DNA of 64,000 nt from Halichondria panicea (taxonomy: Eukaryota > Porifera > Demospongiae > Suberitida > Halichondriidae), in contig NC_087377.1 in assembly GCF_963675165.1 (NCBI RefSeq), positions 13,822,198-13,886,197 of the forward strand. Reading direction: 5' to 3'. A program made the translations under genes and the position numbers. Shown one piece after another: positions 10,054 through 20,696 of this stretch (its first letter is position 1; the number at the start of each line of letters is the position of its first letter). The notes beneath the pieces were generated by a model. That model had not been told where the DNA came from. It saw only the letters and a list, made by a program, of their open reading frames with translations, and did no database searches.

Positions 10054-10996
10054 ATGGCTCTAATTCCAATAGTAAGTAGTCACCTCAGTCTATCTAGTAT
10101 AATATTAATGCCATGCTTGTTTCTGTTCAGGGATCAGTCATTTGGTTGGTTTTACTTCTAAAAGGATGTCTGATTGTAGATGTGTCTGGTCAGACGACCG
10201 TAATATCTTCTCTACAAGCAACGAACAGAACATATGTTTGTCCAGGAGAGATCGTTACCTATGTCTGCAGTGGTGTCGGAGGGCAAATTAGGCTATCAGC
10301 ACCACCATATATTCCTTTGGGCGCTCCTTTGTTATATGAGCGTGGAGAACCTCTCGGAACAGGACATCTAAGAAATGGCCCTATTGTATCAAATCTTGTA
10401 TCAACTGATTTACCTTCGATGGTAGCAGACTTGATAGTGCAAAATTCTTTATTGCCGGAGTTTTCTGTTCGTTACACTGTTAGTCCACCTTCGAATTCTA
10501 CAGAAGCTGTAGCCCAGCACAAACCTTCAGGTACTAGGTATAAATTATGATACTTATAGTCAGTGAATAAAGCATTTAATACTCACCATCCTCTCGGAGA
10601 TGATTGATATAAGTGTAGTGCATATACCAAGCTATTAAATGATCACATAATTTTATAGTAATTATTATCTTTACCATAGGTCCTCCTTTAGATGTGATTT
10701 CTTCTACGATCGGATCTTTTTCACACCAAACGCATTGAACGTGGCTGGTGTGGGAGTTAATTGGGCGCATAATGATTCAAATCATGACCCTAGTCACTTC
10801 ACGATCCAAGTGTTTGACAGTAACACTAACACTGAAATTAAATCCATTGCTATTTCTGCAGAAAGCAATAGTTTTGAAGCAATACTTACTGTACCCTTTA
10901 GTGCTCCCATGGATGTCTATGCACGTATAACAGTGACGTCCAAGTGTAGCCAGACAACCGGTGGAGTTATGACGGACACAATTCGGATAAATAAAA
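10054..10996 (+). pseudogene. Short receptor S1 (Ig-FN3), frameshifted
   Basis: The exons correspond to S2 and S3: 10054-10071 (MALIPI), 10131-10530 (rest of the signal peptide and Ig) and 10680-10996 (FN3). The Ig domain has CPGEIVTYVC and IRLSAPP, but the Cys that ends it in the paralogs (CTV) is Tyr (RYTV). Exon 3 lacks one T in a T-run near 10717-10722, which brings TGA in frame at 10736. After that the old frame resumes (VAGVGVNWAHND...). No hydrophobic C-terminal exon like those at 25793 and 52299 was found downstream. Three independent defects point to a pseudogene, though a sequencing error could explain the frameshift alone. Confidence 0.8.
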
Positions 10997-11850
10997 GTTA
11001 GTGGCTATTAGTAATTTTTCTGTCGAAAACAATTCAGGCACTAGCTATTACGTACCTTAAGGTGACATATTTTTCGAGAGTATTCATTTCTGCGAATAGA
11101 GTAAAATTGCAAAAATGTTTGTACTCGCAGATAATTGGAAATGCATTAAAACCACTTGCAAGTAATTAGAAACGCTATGAATAAAATTAATTTCACAACT
11201 TTAATACCAGCAAAATAATATTTTATGTCTCGGTAATCCCTTATTGCACGAGTAACTAAACCTATATACAAAGAGGATATGCATCCTCTGCTATCGTGGT
11301 TATTCCGAGGCCTAGCGGAGGATATACGAGGTGCAGTGTGCATGTGGTATCTGACTTATACCACGCGACCGCAGCAGTGTAAAAAGACCTCCCCCTAGCA
11401 ATAATTCAGTGCACAATGCATAGTTAAAGCAAAAAACAATAATGTCGGCACAAACAGCACCCCATAGAACAATTCGTTTCCTCCGATGCTCAAGAGCTTC
11501 CTACATCCAAGCGTTGTGCATTCGACGCCGTTGCAAGCTCTTCTTGGCTAAAATGTATGTAAACTACGGTCAGTTCTCCTATACCGTCGCTTTGGAGTCT
11601 TAGCACAAGATGCATGGCTCCTTTTTGTTTTGCTTACTTTCTGAAAAACACCTTGAAAACTGTGCATGCCTGATAGGGCTGTGTGTTATGTATATCATGT
11701 CATACCATCAGGAGTGCACTAGCTCCTGATCATAGATGCATTGCAGCTGTTTACCATTAGTGGCGTAAGTGTGATATAAGATGAAGTTCTCTACATAATA
11801 CGTTGTTTCTGTAAAACGTTATTTTGCAGAGGGAGTAACATTTTATTTTC
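10997..11850. other. No gene seen
   Basis: No C-terminal exon of S1 and no other coding pattern. A small inverted motif lies near 11268-11330 (GAGGATATGCATCCTC; GGAGGATATACG). Confidence 0.5.
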
Positions 11851-12003
11851 GCCAATTTTTCTTAGAAGCAGAGATAATATACATGCAGTGCTCTTGTGTT
11901 ATAGCCTCAATACCATCGAGCTGCCGGCTTGTTCTCGAGGTCAACGCATAGCTGACCTCGAGACTTGTATCTCTGCTTCTGAGCAAAATGGAAGAGAATT
12001 GGA
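11851..12003. mobile_element. Foldback MITE
   Basis: The imperfect arms CCAATTTTTCTTAGAAGCAG and TATCTCTGCTTCTGAG...GAATTGG face each other. The centre holds a second palindrome, CTCGAGGTCA...TGACCTCGAG. Non-coding. Confidence 0.55.
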
Positions 12004-13039
12004 GAAATGCTAAGGTCAAGTGGTTCCAGCTTCCTCTGAGTCAATAATAGCGAATAAATACCTGATCAGAGGCCGCGGCTACTAAATATGGAATTTAGTG
12101 GTTCATTATATGGGGTTAAGAGCTAGCTCGGAGTGGGTCAAAGGGCACGCACATGTGCAGAAACATTCATTACTTCGTGGCTTGCACGTGCACTCACATG
12201 AGAAAACTTACGCACATACATGCGCAGTAACATTCGTTACCTCGTGGCTTAAGTCTAGTTGGACGGGGTTGTCGGGTTACAAGCCTATCTGGGATTTGTT
12301 CCAATCAGATTGCAGATTCTAGACCATTGCCACACCCAGATAATTACTCTCTTAAGTGCAACACCATAATGCAAGCACAGTTCAACCGCAATGCAGTAAT
12401 AGACCAGAGTTGATCATGGAGAGATCAAAGTTTATTAGGGAGTGTGTTATTGAGGCTTCCAAAGAGTTGGGCTACCCTGTCATGAAGCCTGAACAAGTTG
12501 ATATAGTTCTAGCTTTAATAGTTTTGTTGAAGGTAGAGATGTGTTTGCTGTTCTTCCAACCGGCTTTGGAGAGAGCTTGTGTTCCTGCTCGCCAGTAGCC
12601 CTTTACAAGATCTTGAAGAAGGAAGCAGGGCATTCAATTGTGATGGTTGTGTCTCCTCTTTTAGCCATCATGAAAGACCAGTTAGATTCTATATGTATAG
12701 GTTGTTGTTGATTGTATAGTACTTAAAATTAGTGTGATGAACAGTTTTAAATTACAATGCATATTATACATGCATGCAAGTAGCAACGTATTGGAGTAAA
12801 GGTATCTCCAGTACCTATACATCTCTGGTGAAATTACTGACAGCAGAATTCAGTCTGGAGTTGAGCGGGGAGAGTACCAGTTGGTATTCTTCACATCTGA
12901 GATGATAATTATTATAAGAGGTGGAAAACAGTCATACAAGCAAAGGTGTACGTAAATAGGCTCAAACGTGATTGATGGGGCTCATTGTGTTAAGAAATGG
13001 TAAGGTTTATGGTACTTCACGTTCATGCATGTGCTCAGG

Positions 13040-14533
13040 CAGGGGCGTAGGGAGGGGGAGGGCTTTGGGGGCTGGAGCCCCCCTTTCTCTGCAAAAACTA
13101 CACTAAGAGCCCCACCTTCTCTGATGAGTCTTCAGCCTGGGAATTACTGGTATAGATTAGTGGCAGACAAACAGCATGTCCAAGAGCTAGCTATACTATA
13201 CTAGTAACTTTGATTCTTTAGTGCAACAGAACTAAGCTAGCTAGCTACGGCTAGCTAGCTAGCTTTAGCAGTATTATTAATTGAAGCAAGGTGTGGCTAT
13301 TTCTTGCACATGCGCAATGAGTCATTAATTAGGGGGTGTGGCTCCTGGTCACCGGAATTTTCGTAGCCTCGATCCCAGGCCGAGTTTTCGCTTTTATAAC
13401 GGTTAGGCGAACAACTGGGCCTGGTACTAGTTGTCTGCGCATGCGTCAATCGTTTGTCAGATTCTGACAAATGGATATTCTTGTTCACTTTTGTGACATT
13501 TATATTCGTGTACTATCGTGTACTAGAAGTCAGTTCCCGTTTTATCATTATTGGAATCGATTGGAATGGCTCTTAGCTGAAGCTTCTCTCTTCTCTGAAG
13601 CTTATTCTGAAGACTGAACAACAAGGGAAGAGGTATAAAGCTTTGTCAAGCTTGTTAAGGTCAGATATTTTTGTGTGGGCCCTATGGCCGGCTATGCTAT
13701 CAAGTCTTGTTCATGTTTGGCAAGAATGTAGGTAGACTATAGTTTCATCATTAATATGGTGGATCAAGTGAAGAGTGTGAGCTAGAGAACTTGGTGCTGC
13801 CATCATCAGCTCGTCGACAATGACACTATAACCGAGAAATTTAATATGTATAGATCTACACGTATTTAAAATGTCTACTTCTCTGTACAGGAGCAATGGC
13901 TAATATCCAGCTATCCCAACAGTGCTCCTCTTGGCTATACTAACGGACGAGACTGGACAGTTTGAGGTAAGGGTTTAACCGTCTTTGGTTTCTTTTAATA
14001 TTGTCCTATACTCACAGACACAGGACTGGAGTATGACCTGCTCATTCGAGCGTTGCTGGGTAGCTCAGAGACATCAAGAGAATCTACGTTTTCTCAAGCA
14101 ATGAGTTACGAGTTGGGGCCTAGAATCAGAGAAGTCCAGCAGCCTGCTAAATCTTTTTGAAACGTAATTTGAAGGCATTCAATCATCCTGAAGTTGCCCT
14201 GGGTCACTGTAATTGTGCTGCAGCACAACTGGCAACTCCCCAGGCCTTTGTGAAGCAGCTCCCTATGTGCATCTTTTGTGTACTCACTCTGTGCATTTTC
14301 TGTGTACAAATTTCCATTATTGATTTATTAAATATTTTTGCCGACCACAAATATACAATGAAAATTTGACGCATGCGCAGACAACTAGTACCAGGCCCAG
14401 TTGTTCGCCTAACCGTTATAAAAGCGAAAACTCGGCCTGGGATCGAGGCTAGAATTTTCGGCGCTCCGCGCCAAGTAGTTTCTGGCGCGAACAGCTCAGC
14501 CCCCCCTTCCTCAAATTCCTGCCTACGCCCCTG
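13040..14533. mobile_element. hAT-like non-autonomous element (CAGGGGCGTAGG ends)
   Basis: It starts CAGGGGCGTAGGGAGG and ends CCTGCCTACGCCCCTG, an inverted terminal repeat of the CAGGGGCG type common in animal hAT MITEs. An unambiguous 8-bp duplication was not seen. It lies in an intron of the RecQ pseudogene and is itself split by the 1,088-bp element at 13364-14451. Confidence 0.55.
13364..14451. mobile_element. 1,088-bp TIR element, TAGCCTCGATCCCAGGCCG ends, 9-bp TSD
   Basis: The inverted repeats of about 86 bp appear identical. Both flanks carry GAATTTTCG (13355-13363 and 14452-14460), a perfect 9-bp duplication. The interior (about 13615-13840) still resembles the helicase start, now decayed: SDIFVW, PYGRLCYQ, MVDQVKSV and RELGAAIISSS in changing frames. 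The element is thus a degraded relative of the RecQ-carrying one at 4721-6308. A copy of the same length at 40140-41227 differs at only a handful of bases. No intact protein is encoded. Confidence 0.85.
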
Positions 14534-15345
14534 TGCTGTGTAACATAACCCTTTCTTTTTCATTAAGGGTGACACTTTCCGTCATGTACTGAAACGAATT
14601 GGTGAAGTACGCAGCCTAATTCCACCAGCTGTACGTGTGATGGCTCTGCACAGCGACTGCCACTCGAAGTGACAGTTTATCAGTGAGTCATGCAATAGGG
14701 TTAAGGAACCCATGCATACTGTAACCGAGTTATCCAATACTGGTAGTAAGCCTACTTTAAAATCAGCTCATATAATTATATGTAAATAGAACAGTCATAA
14801 GAACACGAAAACTAATGCTCACAAAAAGAACTAACACTCAGTCTCTTACACTCCACAAGGTCAAAATCGTGACCTCTGTAGTCCCTAACCACAAAAATGA
14901 CAAAAACACACACTACACAACTTAACATAATAACAGTTCAGTTCCAGTCTTTCACACATACGTTCTCACGAGGTGCCCAACTAAACCTATTCAGTGGGGT
15001 CATTTAAGAGTGTGGAAAAAACATTCCGAGCATTGGCTGACAAACTCAAGGTACTAAGGTCTAAATTCCCAAAGACCATTATCTATGGACAGTCATTTGA
15101 AATGTGTGCAGACATATACATTTTTTTGAAGTATCATCTAGGATCAGCGTTTTTACCATTCCAGAAGATGCACCTGATATCCCAGAATTCCGTTTGGTTG
15201 ACATGTTTACCAGTGTGACAGACTCCGATCATAAGTCGCATATGTACATTTACAATTCTGAGAATTGTTGTTGCAACTGTGGCCTTTGGGATGGGTGTTG
15301 ATTGTCCGGATGTTAGGCAAATTGTTCATGTGGGGCTATGTGATG

Positions 15346-15954
15346 ATAAAAATTATTAGTAGCTATTTGAAAGAGACTGGTCAGACATCAATGGCCACCC
15401 TGTTGAAGTCAAGAACATATACCACCCTGTTGAATAAAATTAAGGCGTATGTGTCCAACATGACTCTGTGTAGACGAGATGCCTTTTTTGGAAATAAAAT
15501 TATAGATAACTACAATCCCATTAATAATTTATTGTCTTTAAGTGTATGTGCTGTGGTGATATATTATATGTACACGTTCTTGTGTTCGTGGTTGTTGTAA
15601 AGTAAATCTTCATTCCTTCGTGTTATTCAACAACTAATCAATTAATTAATTAATGTTGCTCACATCTCTCACTGTCAGACAGAGTGACAGTCCAAATATC
15701 CTTCGGAATTGAGGAAGGACTCTGCAGGGGTGTCATTTGCAATTAATTGAAAGGTAGCAAGAGCGGCAGCGACAATAATTAGACTGTCAGTCACTATATA
15801 TATCTCAATGAAGTCTTCACAGGCATTGACATGGACTCTTCACCACATTTGTGCGATTCAGCTTGTTGCGGATCTGGTAGAGTGTACCATAGTCTCCTGA
15901 TGAGTTGTAAGAGTAGATAACCTGGATCAAGAGAGAGATGCATACTTACGAATC
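15346..15954. other. No gene seen
   Basis: No coding region recognised. An AATTAATTAATTAAT run sits near 15638-15652. Confidence 0.45.
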
Positions 15955-16150
15955 CTAATTATGCCTCGGTGCGTGCGCATGCGCAAGCGAGGTATACAAT
16001 AGTGTGTGTGTCTCAGTCTGTGTCTGTGTGTGTATAGACTGTTATAGCTGCTCAAGGATCAATAAAGTGCAAGTAAGAGTTTCTATAGGCTTCTAGTCAT
16101 GTTTTCTTGGATTCGTATTTGTGAATTTGCAAAATAAAGCTTCGTTATAG
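15955..16150 (-). repeat. Dispersed repeat with palindromic GCGCATGCGC end, copy 3 (reversed)
   Basis: This is the reverse complement of the repeat at 1001-1215: TATGCCTCGGTGCG...GCGCATGCGCAAGCGAGGTATAC, a GT-rich tract, then AGTTTCTATAGGCTTCTAG and AAAATAAAGCTT. Non-coding. Confidence 0.7.
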
Positions 16151-16183
16151 AAATTATTATGTCAGTTTATCAAAGTATAACTA

Positions 16184-16669
16184 CAGTAGACTCTCATTAA
16201 TCCGGTCACCCTTGGGACCATGCAGCTTGGCCGGAATAGCGAGGTGGCTGCAGCTCAGGAAATAGCCGCGGCTTAAAAACGACCTTACCTCTAATCTAAT
16301 GACTATTTTTGCGGTTGTTGTCTCGAGGATAATGTAGGATAATGAATCATTTTGTTCTCTATTTAAGTGTAATTCAATTTTATTTGCTAACCACACCCAA
16401 AACGTCATATCCGGCCGTAATACACACATTGAAAACCTAGCCTCGATCCCAGGCCGAGTTTTCTACCGTTATAAAAGCGAAAACTCGGCCTGGGATCTGA
16501 AAACCCTGTTTGGGACAGCCAGCACTGGCCGGCTACCGGAATAGCGAGTGGCCGTACTTCAGGGTGAGTTTTGTGCAGTAAACATATAGCTAGCATTCCG
16601 TGCCAAGCCAAATGGCCGGTATATCGAGGTGACCGTACTTCAGGGAGCCGGAATAGCGAGAGTCTACTG
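16184..16669. mobile_element. Tigger/pogo-like MITE
   Basis: The left end CAGTAGACTCTCATTAATCC and right end GGAATAGCGAGAGTCTACTG form an inverted terminal repeat, and TTCCGGCC/GGCCGGAAT motifs recur inside. The ends look like pogo/Tigger termini. No transposase is present. A 59-bp miniature of the TAGCCTCGAT family is inserted at 16438-16496. Confidence 0.6.
16438..16496. mobile_element. 59-bp minimal TAGCCTCGAT element with near 9-bp TSD
   Basis: It is almost only the two ends: TAGCCTCGATCCCAGGCCG, a TTTTC...AAAAGCGAAAA core, then CTCGGCCTGGGAT. The flanks are TTGAAAACC (16429-16437) and CTGAAAACC (16497-16505), matching at eight of nine positions. The related repeat at 471-605 lacks the insertion. 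Confidence 0.65.
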
Positions 16670-17274
16670 CATGTATGTGTGTTACATATCATTACAGCAA
16701 TCTAGTCATGCTGGCCCGACCTATACATCTCCGTCACCTTGAAGCATTGCATGCACAGCTCAGCTCCAGTCACTAGCAAGTGAGCAAAAAAAAAGCAAAC
16801 AGAATGCTTGGCAATTCAGCAAAATACCACTGCAGGTACAGGGTGTTGCAAGAGCTTAGTTGCACAGCTCAGCTTCAGCCACTAGCAAGTGAGCCAAACA
16901 GCATGCATTTTGTTACTGTTGAGTTGGTTTTAAAGTACTAGTGACTATGCATATATATAGTCAGTCTGGCATTCAGAGTAAATTCATTATTATTATCAGT
17001 GATCTGATTTCACTCACATAAGAACAGCATCAACATGAATATCTCAGATCCAAAATGATCCTTAAAGCAGTGAGTCGGAAAAGAATATGGCAGTTTGTAA
17101 TAGTACTAATTAAAGGATCCACTCGCCGCCATTGAAATGGCATTAAAGCAGGCATAGCGAGAAGCAGCGGGATACATACTGGTGTTGGACACTATATAGA
17201 GAGGCCTCTGTTGAAATGGAAAATGGAACATGCTCCCACAAATTAATGGCAGATTAATAAAATTGATTACACTA
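16670..17274. other. No gene seen; short direct repeat
   Basis: GCACAGCTCAGCTCCAG followed by CACTAGCAAGTGAGC occurs at about 16750-16786 and again, slightly changed, at about 16862-16895. No coding pattern. Confidence 0.45.
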
Positions 17275-17704
17275 AAAATAAGGATTCCCGATCCTTTCTG
17301 GCGAGAGTATAGAGCCCATCATGCACACCCTCAGCCACACACCGCTATAGCAGGTTATTCTCGTACAATATATAGTATGGTGAAAATGTTCGTATTTTGC
17401 ATTGTATAGAGCATCAGCCGAAAATTAATAGGTTCTATGTCACTATATCCTGAGCTGTACAAATATTTAATGGGTATATAGTTCCCACAAATTTGCACCA
17501 ACAAAAATTACCCCCGATATGCAGTACATGTTTAGATCCCATTTGAGTGTATTTAGCAGGGAACTATGAGCTATAGTACCGGTACTATAGATTGCTCTGG
17601 GCTACAAACTACAACATTGTACATAAATTGTATTGTGATTTACAAGAAGATACACATGTAATAACATATTGTAGCTAGATGCTTTGTCTAGTAATATAAT
17701 AACA

Positions 17705-18050
17705 GAACTAGAATGAAAGAGAGAAGCTCTAGTTTCTTTTTTTGGCTTTGTTCGAAAGTAGTAGGAGACGCTCGTTTTTTGGGCAGTGTGCTGTGCTTTT
17801 TTGCTGCAAGGCTGCATGGGGGAGGAGCTGGATGTATGGATTCTAGCTTTGGCTTCTTCATAAAGTTCCTTTCGCTTTGTTCAAGAGTAGTATAGGAGCC
17901 GCTCATTTGCTGGGCTTGTTTGCTGCAAAATAATTATAGCTTATAGGTGTCTTCCTTTCGCTTTGTGAGAGTAGTAAGAGCCGCTTGTTTCTTAATTGGA
18001 AAGTGTGCTGGGCTTGTTTGCTGCAAAACTGGGGGAGGAGCTGGATGTTT
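17705..18050. repeat. Imperfect tandem repeat, about 110-bp unit, about three units
   Basis: Each unit runs through CTTTGTTC(A)AGAGTAGTA, GCCGCTC(A)TTTGCTGGGC, TTGTTTGCTGCAAA and GGGGGAGGAGCTGGATGT. It is absent from the matching place in duplication copy 2. Open frames across it on both strands follow the repeat and have no domain. Confidence 0.55.
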
Positions 18051-18280
18051 CCGTTTTGTGGGTGGAGTTAGGACTATAATTTTGTCCATCAAAACTGAGG
18101 TGGAGGAACAGGGTTGACTTGAATAGAGACCACAGATTTAGTAGAGACACAGAGATGCCAACTTCAGATATTAGTTTTCAAAAGAATAATGATGCAGTTG
18201 CTAGGTTGGCTGTTTATATAGGTTGACTGTTGCTAAGCTAGTGCATTTCTAGTAGCCAATAGGTTTTGGGATCTAAATCA

Positions 18281-18393
18281 GTTAGAACATGTGCATTCGG
18301 TATCTATGGTTATAGTGTCCCTCATCCCTCGGGCTAAAGCCCTCGAGCTTTGGGACACTATAACACATAGATACCTCATGCCCATGTTCTAAC
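18281..18393. repeat. Foldback with about 45-bp arms
   Basis: The arm GTTAGAACATG...TATCTATG(G)TTATAGTGTCCC is mirrored by GGGACACTATAAC...ATAGATAC...CATGTTCTAAC. The loop contains CCCTCGGGC and GCCCTCGAGC, which can themselves pair. A second foldback of the same layout is at 33178-33323. Confidence 0.6.
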
Positions 18394-18616
18394 CATAACA
18401 TAGTATACCTGGAGAGAGAGGAGTATAATTATATATAGAATTTAATACGGTGCATGGAACAACCTTCAGAGAAAAAAGACAATGAAATTAAAGGACATTG
18501 CATGCATGCTTCCATCACCAAATTTCCCCCAAATGTGTTAAAATTGCATGGTGAAACAGGTATATAGATATGTGATCGGGACAGATCCAATACAAAAGTC
18601 ATTTATACAAGGTTTG

Positions 18617-18861
18617 TGTGATGTCGTGGAAATAATAACTATGATGCACAAAATACACACAATACACACAGGCTATTTATATAAAAACGAAATCACAGGA
18701 GAAGTTTCTAGAACACTACTAATAAGAACATGCAACTAAAATAACCGCTAGAACTAACACAGAGGGTGACAGTTACTGTTTACAATAAATCATAAGCTAT
18801 CTAGTTCTATAAGATATAGTTCTTAGTCCATATTGTGGTAGCATAACATCTTGTTACCACA
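18617..18861 (-). repeat. LTR (3' LTR relative to the coding strand)
   Basis: 245 bp, similar to 20697-20931 with small indels. Shared landmarks include CTAAAATAACCGCTAGAACT and AGAGGGTGACAGTTACTG. The LTRs differ at several sites, so the insertion is not very recent. Confidence 0.88.
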
Positions 18862-19503
18862 TTTCTTCCTGCTTAAGTTTGACCATACATGTCTTTCAAC
18901 AGGTCGTCGGTCTCGTTGTGGGTACGTTTTCCTTATAGGAGGTGAGTTATTAGGAGGTGCCTCCAGTACTTCTGGAGTGTCTATTTCACTTGTGAAAAAC
19001 TCGAATTGTTCTTGTTGTTTGTGGTCTGCGAACTGGAGATCTTGAATCTGATCAATGTGTCTAGTGATGACATTTCCATTAGTGAGTTTAACCTTAAATA
19101 TCGCTGGTCCTAATACACTAACAATTTCTCCAGACATCCATTTCTTTGAAGACAGATAGCCTCTAGCTAGCACAGATTGTCCTTCTTCAAATGTTCTAAG
19201 TTTAGAATGCTTGTCATGATTCTTCTTTTGCTGGAGTTGTTTGAGCTCCATTTGCAGGTACGCTTGTTGGAGATCGAGTTTTGTGAATTTGTGTCCATTG
19301 GCCAACGTAGCAAACAGCTCTTCAGGTTTAGGCATCGGGTACTGGTCTACAGTCAAAGCTTGATTCACAGTGACCTTGTAGTCTCCACAAAGGTGAATTT
19401 TTCCTTCAGGTTTAGGAACAGTAACAATAGGTGCAGCCCAGTCACTGGAATTAACTTTCTTGATTACCCCTTGTTTCTCGAGTCGATCCAATTCTTGCCC
19501 CAC
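18823..19503 (-). pseudogene. pol remnant: RT start joined in frame to integrase C-terminus
   Basis: The frame opens within pol. LDRLEKQGVIKKV, SDWAAPIVTVPKP and FTKLDLQQAYLQMEL are the N-terminal reverse transcriptase region with motif A. Directly after MEL the sequence becomes QKKNHDKHSKLRTFEEGQSV...WMSGEIVSVLGPAIFKVKL, typical of the end of Ty3-type integrase. The YxDD active site, RNase H and the integrase core are missing, so a deletion has fused the two ends while keeping the frame. It cannot transpose itself. The frame runs into the 3' LTR. Confidence 0.8.
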
Positions 19504-20659
19504 AACATCTTTGAGAGCAAATGGGATTAGTCTTGGCTTGAAAAACTAGGGAGTAACATCTGCTTGTATGTGCAGGGTAGCTTTGTGTGGTTGAATCGTG
19601 CCTAGTTCTTCTTTGAAAAGGGCATCATGTTGTTTCGGTAATGTCTTGAGACTAGAGGAATCGTTTCTGACAGTGGCTATGCTTTGCCAGTTGAGCTGGA
19701 TTTGTTTCAGCCAATTTCTTCCCATGAGGTTGGGTCCATTTCCAGCGACTACGATCAGAGGTAGTTGAGCACGTTGGTCACCATAGCTGACGTGATAGAA
19801 ACAGCCGCTCCTGTATCGATTTCCAACGTTAAGTTTTTTTCTTCAATTTGAACTGTAACTTCGATTGTGGTAGTAGCTGGAGTTGTGAGCTTGAGAGTGT
19901 AAAATTCTTCAGAGTCGGAGCTTGACGAAATTTCTTCTTGTTGTATCACCCTGTTAGTGCGTTGAGGATGCGGGTCTTGGCTGCAGACAGGGGCAATATG
20001 GCCCTTTTTCCCGCATGCATGGCAGGTGGCATCTTTACATTTGCAATCTTTTGCAGCATTGTTAGTTTTTCCACATCTAGTGCAAGCAATTTGTGAGGTC
20101 CTTTGTTTGGAACGAATTTGGAGTTTCTTAATGCTTGACTCATTTCCACTGAACGATTTAGCATTTCTCTCAGCAGCTTCCATGGAGAGGGCTTGCTCTA
20201 TAGCTTTCGTTAGCGTCAGTGTCTTTTCGGTGAGTAGTCGTCGTCGGATTGCTTCATTGCATATCCCACACACAAAACGGTCCCAGAGGGCTTGTTCTAA
20301 ATAGTCGCAATATTTTGCCAAATTTCGGAGGGCAGCTTCGTAGTCAGCGATAATCTTCCCTGCAGCCTGATCACGTTATGGAAGTGATATTGTTCCACTA
20401 TTGTTGTTCGCTTCGGTTCGAAATGGGACTTGAGGTGATCAAAAATTTCGTTGAGAGTCTTGTCCTTTACAGAGTCTGGTGCAAACAGGTCTCGCAATGT
20501 AGAGTATACTGTGGCTCCTACCACACTCAAGAAAGTGGCTACTTGCTTGTTTACTGCCACTGAATTTGCAGAGAAGTATAGTTCCACTCTTTCAAGATAT
20601 ACAGTGATTGGTTCTGCAGATGAGTTGAATTCGTTGAGAGTTCCTAGTTGAGTTGCCAT
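19504..20659 (-). pseudogene. gag-protease remnant, frameshifted
   Basis: Gag starts at ATG 20659 (MATQLGTLNEF...). The frame is lost near 20370-20390 and resumes in the next one (ADYEAALRNLAKYCDYLEQ...). A zinc knuckle CHACGKKGHIAPVC (CX2CX4HX4C) follows an irregular Cys-rich stretch. Then comes the aspartic protease active-site motif IDTGA with flanking hydrophobics. The protease-RT linker carries an in-frame TAG at about 19546-19548. Gag would package the RNA and the protease would cleave the polyprotein; neither is intact here. Confidence 0.8.
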
Positions 20660-20696
20660 GATCTGTGAGCTGGAATCCACAAGCCTCGTCACCAAT

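Larger units (their letters stand above)
12416..15345 (+). pseudogene. RecQ-type helicase gene, broken, with transposons in an intron
   Basis: Homology runs in RecQ order. MERSKFIRECVIEASKELGY starts at ATG 12416. A frameshift follows, then the motif I region reads LPTGFGES, with the catalytic Lys replaced by Glu. VSPLLAIMKDQ is near 12650-12690. YISGEITDSRIQSGVE and EYQLVFFTSEM are near 12820-12910. VIDGAHCVKKW (DEAH-box position) ends at a GTAAGG donor near 13001. The next exon starts near 14569 (GDTFRHVLKRIGEVRSL). Motifs IV-VI follow in shifting frames from 14994, including FPKTIIYGQSFEMCAD and, about 15273-15340, a frame with [19 protein letters not shown]. Multiple frame breaks and the altered motif I argue it is dead. 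The intron 13013-14567 contains a hAT-like element with a second element nested in it. Confidence 0.72.

Noticed and set aside
14106-14369. Open frames of about 70 codons repeated at 40882-41145 and, in part, at 47745-47963
   Set aside because: They recur only because the transposon recurs. I see no domain, and the same stretch is open on both strands.
19177-19530. Plus-strand 117-codon frame in the LTR element
   Set aside because: Antisense to the reverse transcriptase region; no independent evidence.
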